A stretch of 64,000 nt of DNA, taken from contig NC_070563.1 in assembly GCF_026914185.1 (NCBI RefSeq), positions 3,121,001 to 3,185,000 on the forward strand. The letters are read 5' to 3'. This stretch comes from Puccinia triticina. Lineage: Eukaryota; Basidiomycota; Pucciniomycetes; Pucciniales; Pucciniaceae. Each line of letters begins with the position of its first letter. The first letter of the stretch is position 1. The notes under the pieces were generated by a model. It ran no database searches. It was not told where the DNA came from and saw only the letters and a list, made by a program, of their open reading frames with translations. Positions 34,335-48,623 of this stretch are shown piece after piece. Both the position numbers and the translations under genes were made by a program.

Positions 34335-34518
34335 TGGTGGTGTTCAAAATTGATTTTCAAACCACTTTCTACATAATTAAATCATAAGATCTACATGTCC
34401 AAACTTTTGATGGGGTGAAAGTTGAGGGTTCTTTTCATTTCAAGTGCCTCTCAAAACTTTGATAAATCTCATGATTTTATGTAAAATGATATTCAAAAAT
34501 CAATTTTGAACACCCTAA
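34335..34518. mobile_element. About 184-bp MITE, second copy of the TGTTCAAA family
   Basis: The left end GGTGTTCAAAATTGATTTT is matched by the inverted AAAATCAATTTTGAACACC on the right. Same terminal motif as at 32651-32850, but a different interior. Confidence 0.55.
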
Positions 34519-34994
34519 TTGAAGAAGGTCAAACCTAAGATTCTCTCAGCCCGCGGGGTCAAGTTAGCGGGCAAGTCTCTCTTTTGGAAAGTCTCCAACT
34601 CCACATGGCAGCAAAGGGTGCTGATTTTTCAGGAATTTCTTCACCTCCAGTGCTCCACCCAGCCAAACTTTGTTGCTAAAGTTGGCACCAATGCAAAACA
34701 TATAACTGTTCATCAACTGTGACTATAAATTTACAGCAGCAAAGCATGACAAATACTAATCAGCTATTCCAAAATGTCATTTTTTAACCTTTGGGGGAAC
34801 AAAAGATGCCCAACATCAGTCCAGGTCACTCATGTCAGCGCAATGCAACCAGTGTTTTACCATTTCACAGGTAGGAGGGTGGGAATAGTTGAGTTTGGCA
34901 AAGTGCTGGGGCCAGCTAGGGCCAGCTGAGTTCTGCTTGAAATGTGGATGTAAAGATCATAAATCCATACACCACGGCCACTTGTCAGGCCTGC

Positions 34995-35430
34995 TGGAAT
35001 CGACTTGAAAGCAATTCCCAGCCAGAGTCGCTGTTTTGGCGCTCTGGACATTGACAGCAAAGCGATGCCACCAGAATCGCTTTTTCTAGCGCTCTGGACA
35101 CCGACAGCAAAGTGAAAGTAATCCTGGCTAGGAGTCGCATTGCTGCCGCTCTGGATACCGACAGCAAAGAGACTCGCAGCCGGATCGCTTTGCTGTTGGT
35201 GTCCAAATCGCTAAAAAAGCGACTTGGGCCGCTTTCAAGTCGCTCTGGAAAGCCGCAGCAAAGCGACATACAGCCGTATCGCTTTGGTGCTGCTCAGGAG
35301 ACCGACTAGCGCTTTCCTAGCGCTCTGTAGAGAGGGACGTGAATACGACTCCCGGCTGGAGTTACTTTTTTAGCGCTTTGGACATCGACTACAAACCAAT
35401 CCGGCGGGGAGTTGCTTTCCGACTGGCAGG
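34995..35430. repeat. Degenerate tandem array of CGCTCTGGACACCGACAGC units
   Basis: Units of about 50-55 bp beginning CGCTCTGGACA or CGCTCTGGATA, followed by CGACAGCAAAG and a GATCGCTTT-like end, repeat from 34995 to 35430, with some units inverted. The array ends about 360 bp before the next gene. Non-coding. Confidence 0.6.
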
Positions 35431-35705
35431 TCTCTGGAGGCGTTGGTTCTGAGGATTGAAAGCGAAGCTTCACATCAGCCCCTGGAAACATTACTTGTCA
35501 GGTCAAACAGGTGAAGCCATCGATGTGATATGGCTTCCTTTATCATATGGGTTATTATGACTAGTTTTCAAAAAACAACAACATCGGTCGATAAAATCTT
35601 CTCGAGCCTCCAACTGACAAGTTTTGTCGAAGCACACTCATGAAAAGGCGATGCATCACCCGAAAAGCAGCTGAGTGTGCGTCGACAAGCTAAGCCTAGA
35701 GTCTG

Positions 35706-35712
35706 TATAAAA
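35706..35712 (+). promoter_or_regulatory. TATA box of the secreted-protein gene at 35794
   Basis: TATAAAA lies 82 bp upstream of the ATG, in the range expected for a fungal core promoter with a short leader. It supports 35794 as the start. Confidence 0.55.
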
Positions 35713-35793
35713 AGAAATCTAGATCTTCCCTTCCCATATCTCACTATTGAAGAACCAACACAGTCTGTCCTACTCTAGTCTGTCCTATTCACC

Positions 35794-37322
35794 ATGCCGG
35801 TCACTCGTATTATATTTATATTTTTCTTCATTGGCTCATGCATCATCCTTGACACCGTCGCAAGTCTTCCGGGGTTGACCAAGGCAGGCAGAGTCGTAGC
35901 GAACACTCCCCCGCCCAAGCCACCAGATCTTGCCATAGAAAATGCCTCGCGGCTGAAGAGCACCGGAAAGAGTGCCTTTGAACCCCAATACCCCTTAAAG
36001 AAGGCCACAACCTCAGCATTACCCTCCAAAAGACGCATGGAGGCAGATCCTGGACCGAAAGCTTCTCACGATTCTACCCCACAGAGCGCCCCTCACTATT
36101 GGCACCCATATGTTGCCCCGTCAAAAAATAGATTCGCCACGGAAGCCCAGAAGGTCAAAGTCAGCTCTCTCGGTCAGACAAGTGGAAAGAGACCAGGTAG
36201 ATCTTCAGCTGCTTTTCACAGTTACCAATCAACACAAATTTGCACTTTCTTGCAATCCTAGTACTGACCTCATTGTTACTTTTGGTATAGTTCGAACAAG
36301 ACGTAACTCAGCATTCAAATGGATTGGACATTTTTTCTCCCAGTCCAAGAGCACTAAAAGAATAGAAAAAGAAGAGGCTCTCCGTGAAGCTGCTGGGTCT
36401 ACAGATAAAACGACATCAAGCCCAACTGTTAAACTATTTGAAGATCTTTTTCGTCAAGAAAAAACTGTTCAAGGGAGGCTTAAATTAGCCCAAGAGGCTG
36501 TTGACTATCTCACAAAGACTCCCAGTTTGCAGGAAAAAGAGTTAGGTGAATGGGTGGCAAAAATAATCAAAATTGCCAAGTCAGGATCAGGGCACAACTT
36601 GCAACTTCTTTCTACACTCTTTTACGGCCTTCATTCTGTGGTTTTGAAAAATTACAACAATGAGATTCTCCGCATTTCGATGATTTCTAAAATAGACCAA
36701 GGCGTGAAAAGGATCCGAGTACGTTGGGGAAGTACCATCGTGACTGAGTGGGATCAGGGTGCGTGTGCTTCGAAATAGGAGCTGGTCATTTTTCATTCCA
36801 CACTGATTAACTTTCTCCCTGGAAAAAATGTTTGAATGCAGAACTTTTTAATCCATCCGCTGGTCTCAGTGCAAAAATTGGTCCGTCTTAGAACGTGATT
36901 CCTAGTGCTGTATAAACGCAGGCTTTGATTTCCATTTCTTTTTTCTTTTCTGCACCACAGGGAATTGGAAAAAACTTCATGAGATTATAACACTTGATTC
37001 AAGTCTCGGCAAAATCCGAATGGGATTAAACAACGAAGACTCGAATGTGATTCAAAAATGGGAAGACATAAAACCCATCTTTGCTAAGTCAACTATGCAC
37101 AATTACTCTGCTGAGACTAGGGTAGCCGCGATAGGTGCACTCTCTGAAATAATGAAACGCGAAGCTGCCCAACGCGGTAACAATAATGCTGCCTTCAAGT
37201 TTGCTCTGGAACTGAGTACTGATCCAGAGAAGAAAGATGCATTTTTATTTAATCATGAACAAACGCTTTTGACAAAGTTGGTTCAGAACTATCAGCAGCC
37301 TGCGCATCTTTCAAGAGGTTAG
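35794..37322 (+). CDS. Secreted protein, candidate effector, 410 aa (paralogue of the gene at 25932)
   Basis: Starts with a strong signal peptide (MPVTRIIFIFFFIGSCIIL..VAS, about residues 1-24), then a basic, Pro-rich variable region. Exons: 35794-36196, 36291-36758, 36961-37322; introns of 94 and 202 nt (GTAGAT..GGTATAG; GTGCGT..CACCACAG), all phase 1, the same phases as the paralogue. The C-terminal part contains LAQEAVDYL, LGEWVAKIIKI, STLFYGLHSVVL and NWKKLHEI, which align with the 25932 gene. This copy lacks the paralogue's 24-nt micro-exon; exon 2 joins exon 3 directly. No known domain or catalytic motif. Extracellular; function unknown. Intact. Confidence 0.75.
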
Positions 37323-38078
37323 AAATCATGTTGTACATACATACATACATATGTACCTTTCAGTTCAACCCCTTTCAATCACTTGTTGACTCCATAAACC
37401 CTAAACACCTGTCCCACATTTCTTTAGTTTCCATCTACGTATTCATATTATATTCATAGAACGGACACTTAAAGTAAAATACATAAAACAAGCAGCTTCT
37501 CGCCTTTCAATCTGTATGTAGCCATAAATTAATAGGTAAGCTCGCAGCCCAATCCAACATCAGAACGGGGAGACCCTGAGACATCATTTCATGCTCCCGC
37601 TGAATCATATGGCAGTTAAATACAATCATCACCACCAACATGCTCAGCCTAACTTCGCAAGTCCCTCCGCTGTGTAACCCGCGCTGGCGGCGAACATAGG
37701 ATAGCGCTCCACGCGGGGTCCCTCGGACCTGCGGGACAATCGAAGTACACATTTAATATTGAACGTAAATTTGATGCTTTCAAAGGTTATGATTCTTTCG
37801 TTTATACTTTTCTCGAGGAGAATAGCTATTAAAATCCATTTATGCAGGGCTCGATTGACACGCTATGTTTGATATCTCGAAAAACGAGATGAGATGCGGG
37901 TGGGCTGAAGACGGAGCTGAAGTCTTTATACATGTATCCGGGTTGTCAGATGTTTTTGGGTATATCTACGCGTCATCTTTACGAGGAGTCTTCAGATCCT
38001 TGGTCACCCAAGAAAGCAAAAGGATTTCTCTTTTTCTACAAACAAGGACGAAGAAGAAAATTAGACGCCATCAATTAG
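37323..38078. other. Intergenic, no gene recognised
   Basis: Contains an ACAT microsatellite at about 37334-37352 directly after the stop codon, and a plus-strand frame of 82 codons at 37865-38113 with a Lys/Arg-rich end but no other support. It probably holds the 3' regions of the two flanking convergent genes. Confidence 0.35.
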
Positions 38079-39794
38079 TCAAGAAGAAAGGGTCAAGACT
38101 TCGGCCAAAGTAAATCTAATGAGCCTGAATTTATAGAATTGGTAACAAACCCTAGGCTTATTTGCCGTATCGCTTGATTCATCACCGCTCGAGGCGTTGA
38201 CAGTGCGGTTCTTTTTACGTTTTCTAACTGAGCTTTTCTTCTTGTTGCCGTCTTCCGCTGCCTCGTCTTGATCTCCACCTTCCTCCTCCTCATCTTCTTC
38301 ATTACTTGATTCGGTTTCACGAGTGGCTACTAATTCACTAACTTCGGCTTCTAAATCTCGACGCGCCTTGATTTCCTTTGCTTTGTTCATACTCAACCTA
38401 CCAGTCATCCCTAAATCGTCTAAAATCTTCGTTAGTCGTCCGATCTGTTGTTTACTTGTTGGCAAATCTTGGAATTCTTTTTTCCATTGTTTCCGTACTC
38501 CACATGCCACCACAAATGACTAAAACGTCATTTTGATTCGAAAGATAAGACAAATAATGAACATTCAGAAATGGAGACCTGTAGAGAAATGCAGAAAGAT
38601 GACAAATATGAAATAGTTTACTTTTAATTTTTTGATCCTCTCCTCGTCTTTATCAACAGGCAAAGTCTCCCGCCGTTTGCCCTAATATCAAGAAACAAAT
38701 ACTGTTAGACATATCCCGAACCAACGCGATCTGTGCCTCAGCGCTTGCTCGGCAAGAGAAGTGGAACCAGGATAGCGGAAAAGAAGGGGTGAGTATTCTA
38801 AGCACAAGCGAACCTTTCCACTTTTTGGCGCAGGCGTGCTCGACGCGGGTTTTTCTTCGCTCTCTGAGTTTTGAGCATCACTGCCCTCGCCGTTTTTCTT
38901 TGATTCCTGAGCTGAGTCGCTCTTTTTGGTTCCTTTAGTCTTCCTTTCTCTTTTCACTTTTGGCTTGGAGGTTGGCCTGACAGTGGAAGTTGATTCTTCA
39001 TTTTCGTGAACTGAATTGCCATCGGAGTCAACCATTTCGGATGACTACAGATAAATAATAAAAACACGTATCATTAGTTTCATTATTTAATCAAATTTAA
39101 ATTGTATTTGTTTCATGTATCCTTGTCAGATCTCAAGCATCACCTTGAAACCGCCTTTGCCTCTTGCTTTTTTCGTGCTCTTGGTTTCTTCCGATTGATC
39201 GACTGAGTCTTTCCTGGTGGACGTTCCTTCAGGTTTCTCTGAGTCTTCCTTGATGGTAGTTTGTTCAGGTTCACCAGCCATGTTTTTAGGGTCGCTTGGC
39301 ATTTGATCTGTTGAATCGGATTCAGGTTTGATACTCTGAGGATTGCGGAGTAAAAAGAGGCGTGTGAATCGAGTAGACAAAGTTAGTTCGAAATTATCTT
39401 GGAAGATGACCGATGTTCATCGATTTGGACGAAACCGAACGGTAAAGGGTACGAACGGCCTTTAGGCATACTGCCGCGGTATCTTTGATTAATTTCTTGA
39501 TTGGTTTGGAGTTCACAAATTCTTCATCATGCTTTAAGTCATCGATCAACTGTTGAATGACTCCTCGGGCGGTAAGATTCCTATATTAGACATATTTGGG
39601 AGCGATACACGATAGTCAGTTACCGTGTTACTTCAAGCATATTTGACTCGCATGAATCGGGGTACATTTAGACCAGTGAGAAAGAAAAACCAGGCGAATC
39701 AGAACAGATGTGCTTACAGGTGTTTCCCAAGATCGACGGCTTGTTTGCATACTTCCTGGACATCCTTGATGATTTGATCCTCTGTAACTGACAT
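38079..39794 (-). CDS. HIRIP3-like histone-chaperone protein, six exons
   Basis: Exons: 39794-39718, 39580-39472, 39335-39144, 39044-38814, 38681-38622, 38519-38079; introns of 99-137 nt, all in phase, giving 369 aa. The N-terminus (SVTEDQIIKDVQEVCKQAV, then LTARGVIQQLIDDLKHD) resembles a DEK-C-like helical domain. The middle is acidic and Lys-rich. The C-terminal motif IKKLKSFVVACGVRKQWKK, then RLTKILDDLGMTGRLS and KEIKARRDLEAEV (about residues 215-275), matches the pattern of human HIRIP3, whose C-terminus binds H2A-H2B. A nuclear role in histone handling is inferred by homology. The start is the first Met directly before the domain; an in-frame Met further upstream exists. The last 10-20 residues are uncertain (possible extra splice near 38150). 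Confidence 0.7.
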
Positions 39795-40050
39795 CGAAGC
39801 TATTCTTCTGGGAATGTAGTGCGATCTGATGGAACCTGAGGGACAACTTTGTGGGATGCTGGGTAGAGGTCGAAGGTGTTCGAACTGGGATTGGACGGCT
39901 GGGCTCTTTTCGGAGTTCCGGAGGTTTATGCGGTCAGCCACGTGGTATCAGGCGGGGGCTGAACCTCCCCGAAGCGCTGCATGAGACTCCCCGGTTTCGA
40001 GCACGCGTCTCCGAGACAGACCCTGACAGACCTCAGTCAGAGTCAGCACC
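39795..40050. promoter_or_regulatory. Shared 256-bp divergent promoter region (HIRIP3-like / HSK3)
   Basis: The two start codons face away from each other with only 256 bp between them, so both promoters must lie here. No TATA box is evident. Expression of the chromatin and kinetochore genes may be coupled. Confidence 0.5.
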
Positions 40051-40512
40051 ATGTCTACTCACACCAAACCCATCTCAGCAAGCCATTCCAACTCAACAAC
40101 AAGTACCCCGAAACAAGTCCGACCAGATTTCTAACACTACCTATCTTTCATCCACGTGGGGAGAAGGCGCAGACGGACTGATTTCTGTATTATACTGTTG
40201 ATTACAGAGACATCTTGCACATCTAGCGACCAGATTGGCCGAACTATCGATCCAAACCGATAGACTAGCAAGTCTCTGTAAGATCCATGCCCGGCAATCC
40301 ACCGATCAACGCGAGCTGGCAATCTATTATGGTTCCATGTCTGTAATCCCGATAGCTGTCATGGTTCATCAACGCAACATGTGCAATGCTAATCAACCTT
40401 TGGTTTGTTGTTGGTATAAAAAACCAATAGGTTGATGGCTACGACTAGGGTGTTTAACTTAGATGACACTAATGAGTCCGAATCAGAAGAGGAAGGTTCA
40501 AGCCCCAACTGA
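40051..40512 (+). CDS. HSK3: DASH/Dam1 complex subunit Hsk3, 92 aa
   Basis: Small kinetochore protein of the DASH/Dam1 ring that couples chromosomes to microtubules. Exons 40051-40116, 40208-40338 and 40431-40512 join in phase; introns 91 and 92 nt (GTCCGA..TTACAG; GTCTGT..CAATAG). After a Ser/Thr-rich start the core reads KQRHLAHLATRLAELSIQ, then DRLASLCKIHARQSTDQR and YGSMLMATTRVF, the heptad-like pattern and LxxLxxxLxxL spacing of the Hsk3 family. The C-terminus is acidic (ESESEEEGSS). Length is normal for the family. It is too fragmented by introns to be found as a single frame. Nuclear. Confidence 0.75.
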
Positions 40513-41170
40513 CGATTCGCGAAGCTGTACAACTTGTATTCATTCTTCCTTTCGAACCAATTTCATCGCTGGGTCGAATAGAACCAAAATATTAAAATTT
40601 TCCGCACGATAAGCAATTTGTGCGGTGAGTGACCTGCGCGTCGGCGCTTCCATCATCCATGATTGGCCTTCCCAGTACGGTGCTTGGCCAACCAAACCAG
40701 TACGCCACTGTACCCACTTGTTGGGGACAGATTCTCTTCCGCTGGTCCGGGGGCGAGCAGCCGGCGAGCTTAACAAAGCCTCTCTGGAGGAGGGCCCCGC
40801 AGGGTCTCTGTCTCGCGCTTCGCACGAGAGGCCCCAGCTGCCCGCCCCCCGGAAGAGGGACTGAAAGTTCGAGCAGCCGGCAGTCACGGCTTTAGTAAAT
40901 GCCGCTTCGCCCGGCCATGTGAGCTCCCGAAGAGGTGTTTGGTTGTTCGTGTAACGTGGCTGCCACTAGTGAGCGAGACATGTCACTCCTTCTCTATCCT
41001 GTCTCGCCAGCTGTGACAGCCCAGTTACACTGCCATCCCTTGCCGCTTACCACCACCTGCGAGCGGAATACCCATCGTCTCACCTCTACGTCTTCGCCCA
41101 TACCGGAAGAGTTCAAGACAGCCGATCACGTATCTCGAATTCGATCGGATAGGGAAGCAACTCGTCAAGG
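40513..41170. other. Intergenic between HSK3 and XPB; GC-rich repeat
   Basis: At 40720-40900 there is a GC-rich hairpin-type repeat (GCCTCTCTGGAGGAGGGCC, CGCGCTTCGCACGAGAGGC) of the same style as at 45.4 kb and 25.6 kb. The XPB promoter lies in the remaining 250 bp. No gene seen. Confidence 0.4.
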
Positions 41171-44432
<3,262 letters not shown>

Positions 44433-44756
44433 TATGTAATCACAATACATGTAAGACTCAGAATCAGACAGAATAAAATTGATTGTGATTTGATTTGATT
44501 TGAATTGGTTTAATCTTACTTATCAAAGTTTCCTTGCTTTTTGCTTGTTCCTTGTTTTGTTTTTCATGGTCTTACATACACTGTTCATTTTAGTCATGAC
44601 TTGCTTTTTTTTCTTAATGTAAACTTATCAAAGAAAAAAAATCAGGTTCGATCTGGATTAAAGTCAAAGAGGCCAAAAAATTGATACATATGTATCAGCT
44701 CCCTATGTACCTAGATATGGGCGAGCGTAACAAAGCCCGCGGCACCGCGGAGCCGT

Positions 44757-44884
44757 CTGACTTAACTAAGCCTCCCGGGACTGGGGGTGCGGAGCACCCC
44801 GATGCGAAGCATCTCCCATTCTGACTTAACTAAGCCTCCCGGGACTGGGGGTGCGGAGCACCCCGATGCGAAGCATCTCCCATT
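44757..44884. repeat. Two perfect 64-bp tandem copies (GC-rich hairpin unit)
   Basis: The unit starting CTGACTTAACTAAGCC occurs at 44757-44820 and again at 44821-44884. It contains the hairpin GGTGCGGAGCACC and the pair GATGCGAAGCATC. An inverted match AATGGGAGGCTTATGAGTTA follows, suggesting a small foldback element with an internal duplication. Confidence 0.85.
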
Positions 44885-45403
44885 CCCAATGGGAGGCTTA
44901 TGAGTTATCGGCTTTTTTCCGCGTGAGAGCTTCAGGAAATTTGTGGCTTTTGGCCAACTTTTTGAATCAAATTTACATTACACAGCGCGCACTCATTGTG
45001 AGTCAGCGAGCTGAAGTACATGGGATAGCTGAGCATCTCAGCTTCAATGTAGTGTCACTTTTGTGATATCTACACTTGAAGGAGAGTGTTGCCCTTGCTC
45101 AGCAGTCAAGGTGGATGGATGATGGAGTTCTGTATTTAAATTGAGTCCAAATGGATCTTCTCGGAATTTGCATACATACTTCTGGCCAAACACAAAAAAA
45201 TCACAAACTTCAAAGGGGGATGGAAGGAGTTTGTGAAGGGGGAAAAAGTGTTGATTGACACCAAAAGAAAGAGAAAAATCAGGCCTTTAATCTGGCACCA
45301 CAGGCAATAGGAATACACAAGAAGAAGACCCCTGAAAGGGGAGCAGGAAAAAACTCCCACCAAAACACTGAAAGCTCTCAAGCCAAATTCTTGGCTTTAC
45401 CTG

Positions 45404-45491
45404 CAAGTCCCTCCTTCAGAGGTCGCGCTTCGCGCGAGGGCGCTTTGTGCCAGCCCAGGCTGTACCAGGGCCCTCTGAAGCGAGGGACTTG
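45404..45491. mobile_element. 88-bp foldback element
   Basis: The left end CAAGTCCCTCCTTCAGAGG is matched by the inverted CCTCTGAAGCGAGGGACTTG. The loop contains CGCGCTTCGCGCGAGG. Very short, non-coding, same style as the GC-rich repeats near 40.8 and 44.8 kb. Confidence 0.65.
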
Positions 45492-45839
45492 TGATAAGTC
45501 AGGGAGCCGTAGGTGTAAGCGGGGCTTATGACTAACAACGAGATTCTTGCGTGGGATAATCTCAAAAATAACTGTAGCTTTTCTTCCTCCTCACTTATAA
45601 ACTAGTCAATGCATTTTCCGCTACCCTTCATCTATCCCAGCTGAGTGCTGGCATCTTGTCTCCATTCCTACATATGTAGCTTCTCTCCATTATTATTTGT
45701 TGTTTTTCTATCTTTTTTTGAAATCATCAAGTTCTTGAAGTCTCATTGGAACTTTATGGTTTTCTCTTCTGCCTCATTAATTTTAATTAATTGGCGCCCA
45801 TTAATGCCATACCTCTTTGATTAACTGCAAACATGTGAA

Positions 45840-46300
45840 AAAATTTCCCTCCACCCAAGCAAGTCAATAGTGAGGGATTCTTCCCAGTAAGCGAGTCGGC
45901 GGGAGGGATCCCTCCAGGTAAGCGATTCAACTTGGAGAGATCCCTCCTGGCCAACAATACAATTTTGCTCATTGACCGGAACTCCGGGAGGAAGCACTAT
46001 CTGACACTCACTTGTGCAACTGTATGTTGACCAGAATCCCTCCCATTCAAAACAAGATCATCAAATTGAACGGGATGAATCCCTCCCGGTCAAACTCTCT
46101 TGTTGACAGGGAGGACTCCCTCCCGGACGACTTCATACTGTCTTTTTGACTGGGAGGAATCCCTTCCGGTTGAGGCAACACTGTTTCTTTGACCGGAAGG
46201 AATAGACAAGACTGTGTTGTTGACCAGGAGGAATCCCTCTCATTTGACACCCTGCCTTGGAGGGATCCCTCCCGGTTGAGAAGCTTACCGGGAGGCGGAA
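45840..46300. repeat. Cluster of CCCTCCCGGTCA hairpin modules
   Basis: At least eight blocks of the type GGATCCCTCC or CCCTCCCGGTCA and their complements alternate at 30-60 bp spacing, giving multiple stem-loops. The module is the same as in the centre of the element at 33175-33823. No outer termini are recognised. Confidence 0.65.
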
Positions 46301-47503
46301 GGCATCTTTACCATTTTTGGGTGTGGGTCAACAAACATTTTCTGATTCAGAGAAATGTCGGAGTTTTTATATTGCTGAGAGGGAGAAGTAGATCGAAAGA
46401 AAGAGCAGCGGTTGAGAGAAAAGGCAGAAAGGTTGGAAAAAAGAAAGAGACTGAAAAAAAGAGGTGTCTGAAAAGGCCATGGCTTTGCAAGTACACGGCA
46501 GTTGCACGGATTAAGGTTTCAGCCGTCAAAACTGCCATCAGAGACAACTGGCCGGTGAGATTGACCGCTCACTAGCGGGTCTCCCGTCAACCGTCAAAAT
46601 GACGGGTGAATTAACCGCATACCCGCCGGCACTTGACTTGAGGCAAGTTTAACATAACTTGCCTGGGGTTGGTTTGCCGACAAACATGTTTGTCCTGACA
46701 CCCTGTCAGAGCAGTCCTAACCCAATGGGGGGCCAAGACAACTCCGCTCATCGGAGCTCATTGGAGAAACGTCACCCTTGGCCCTTGAGTGCTCACCCAT
46801 CCGCACTCCTCTTTTTTTCCAAGTCCCCACGTCACCCTCCATCTCCCCCACCCTCAGCAACCCACAAACTCAGCCAACTCTCCTTGTGACACCTATTTTG
46901 GCCTTTTTTGGCCTGCACCAGCAGCTTCAATCAACCACCAATCTATTCCCCCGACCCTATCAGTATCAACAACCCATGGGGGGCAGATATGTTACCCATT
47001 TGGGTAACGCTACCTGTAACGTAACAAATTATGTTACTTTATCCGCTAGTTAGGGATAGTTGGCCAGCCAGTACAATATTCATTTGAAAAAATGGATATT
47101 GGAAAGTGAGTTACAATAACAGGTAATGTAACTGGTTATATTACCCGTCATTGCATTGGCCAGCAATTTCTCCATAGTCTAGTTGGCAGAGGTCAGACTG
47201 GTTCCTGCTAGATAGCACATTTGTTGCAGGTTTAAGCCCACGGGTGTTTCAATCACCAGCAGTTGCTCTTGGCCATCTGACAAGGGTATGTTTGGTAAAT
47301 TACCCACAAATTTAATTTACAATGTTGTAACTTCATTGCCCAGTACATTATCCAGGTCAGTGAGGTATCTGACCACCACTGGCTGTAGAGTAAAGTAGCA
47401 GCCTGCGCTTATCATTTTTGCAGTTATTGTTAATGCTAGTGTGTGGATAGCTGTGTCACAGTTATTGTAAACGGCCTCTCCTGTATGGCTGTTACTAGTA
47501 AAT
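46301..47503. other. Non-coding repeat DNA
   Basis: No gene seen. Contains small palindromes such as GTTACCCATTTGGGTAAC (46991-47008) and GGCAAGTTTAACATAACTTGCC near 46640 (22 bp, split here as GGCAAGTTTAA and CATAACTTGCC), typical of decayed TIR elements. Confidence 0.4.
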
Positions 47504-47739
47504 TAATGCTTTATTGAGCAAAGTAATGCTTTATTGAGCAAAGTAATGCTTTATTGAGCAAAGTAATGCTTTATTGAGCAAAGTAATGCTTTATTGAGCA
47601 AAGTAGCACATTATTGAGAAAAGAAAGGCCAAATTAGCCCTAAAATGGCCCTTTATTTCTAGTAATTCTTTATTGAACAAAGTAGCACATTATTGAGAAA
47701 AGAAAGGCCAAATTAGCCCTAAAATGGCCCTTTATTTCT
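47504..47739. repeat. Five 20-bp tandem copies followed by a 59-bp direct duplication
   Basis: TAATGCTTTATTGAGCAAAG is repeated five times exactly (47504-47603). A degenerate copy follows. The block beginning AGTAGCACATTATTGAG at 47602-47660 then reappears at 47681-47739 with period 79. Exact repetition implies recent expansion. Confidence 0.9.
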
Positions 47740-47959
47740 CAATATATTGCTTGAGATCTGCTGCTCTGCGTATAGATATTGTAGCGGTCTTAAAAAAACC
47801 TTTGCACCATGGCTACTGGTCAGGTTAGCGTAGAGGGACCAAAGATTGCTACAACACCATTGCATTAACAATAACCTTAAATTATTGACCCACTGTTGGT
47901 TAACATTATGGACAAAAATTCTTTGCAAATAAATACTATTCTTAATCTTGATGTTAGAA

Positions 47960-48035
47960 TATCAATTTTGTGACCAAATATTAGTTATCTAGGTAACTAA
48001 GACTAGATAATTAATATTTGGTCACAAAATTGATA
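47960..48035. repeat. 76-bp AT-rich hairpin
   Basis: Arms TATCAATTTTGTGACCAAAT...CTAG and CTAG...ATTTGGTCACAAAATTGATA are almost perfect complements around a 10-nt centre. A likely short foldback element or cruciform. Confidence 0.8.
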
Positions 48036-48253
48036 GCTCAAAATCAAAAATGGAAGTGCCACCTAAATTGTGCTCACTTGAGTGCAACAACCCAGGAGTG
48101 TGCCCACACTCTAGAGCACAAAAACCAGCTTTAGATTCACACCCTTTCTCTAACAGTGGGCCATTTTCCTTCTAGGCGCCCCAGGCTTGTGGAGCTCTAT
48201 GCTGTCTGGACTAGCAGATGTCTTACAGTGCAATCACAAGATTGATGAACATA

Positions 48254-48466
48254 TTAGGGGGTTTAAAACATGGTGCAGGTAACACATTTATTGCAGGAAA
48301 CCCCAATTCAGGAAATCAGCACTCCTGCAACAGAAACTGCAGACTGGAACCTAATTTTGCCCAAAAAAACATGCAAAACTAAATGACAAATTCTTGTTGC
48401 AGGAAGTTTGTTTTCCTGAATTGGATTTACTGAACTGGGACCTGAATCATGTTTGAAAACCCCTAA
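48254..48466. mobile_element. 213-bp MITE with TTAGGGG ends
   Basis: TTAGGGGGTTTAAAACATG on the left is matched by the inverted CATGTTTGAAAACCCCTAA on the right. The arms continue with CCAATTCAGGAAA and its complement. No clear target duplication. Confidence 0.65.
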
Positions 48467-48623
48467 CAATTGGGGGATTTTTTGGTGTGCAAAAAGGCTG
48501 ACCCAATATAATAGCCAAAACGGAATTATTTCTTGGAACCAATATCCAACACAGTTCTCATCAAATGGGGGGTTTTACAAACAGAGACTTGTCCAGCACC
48601 AGTGCCACACATCAACATACGTG

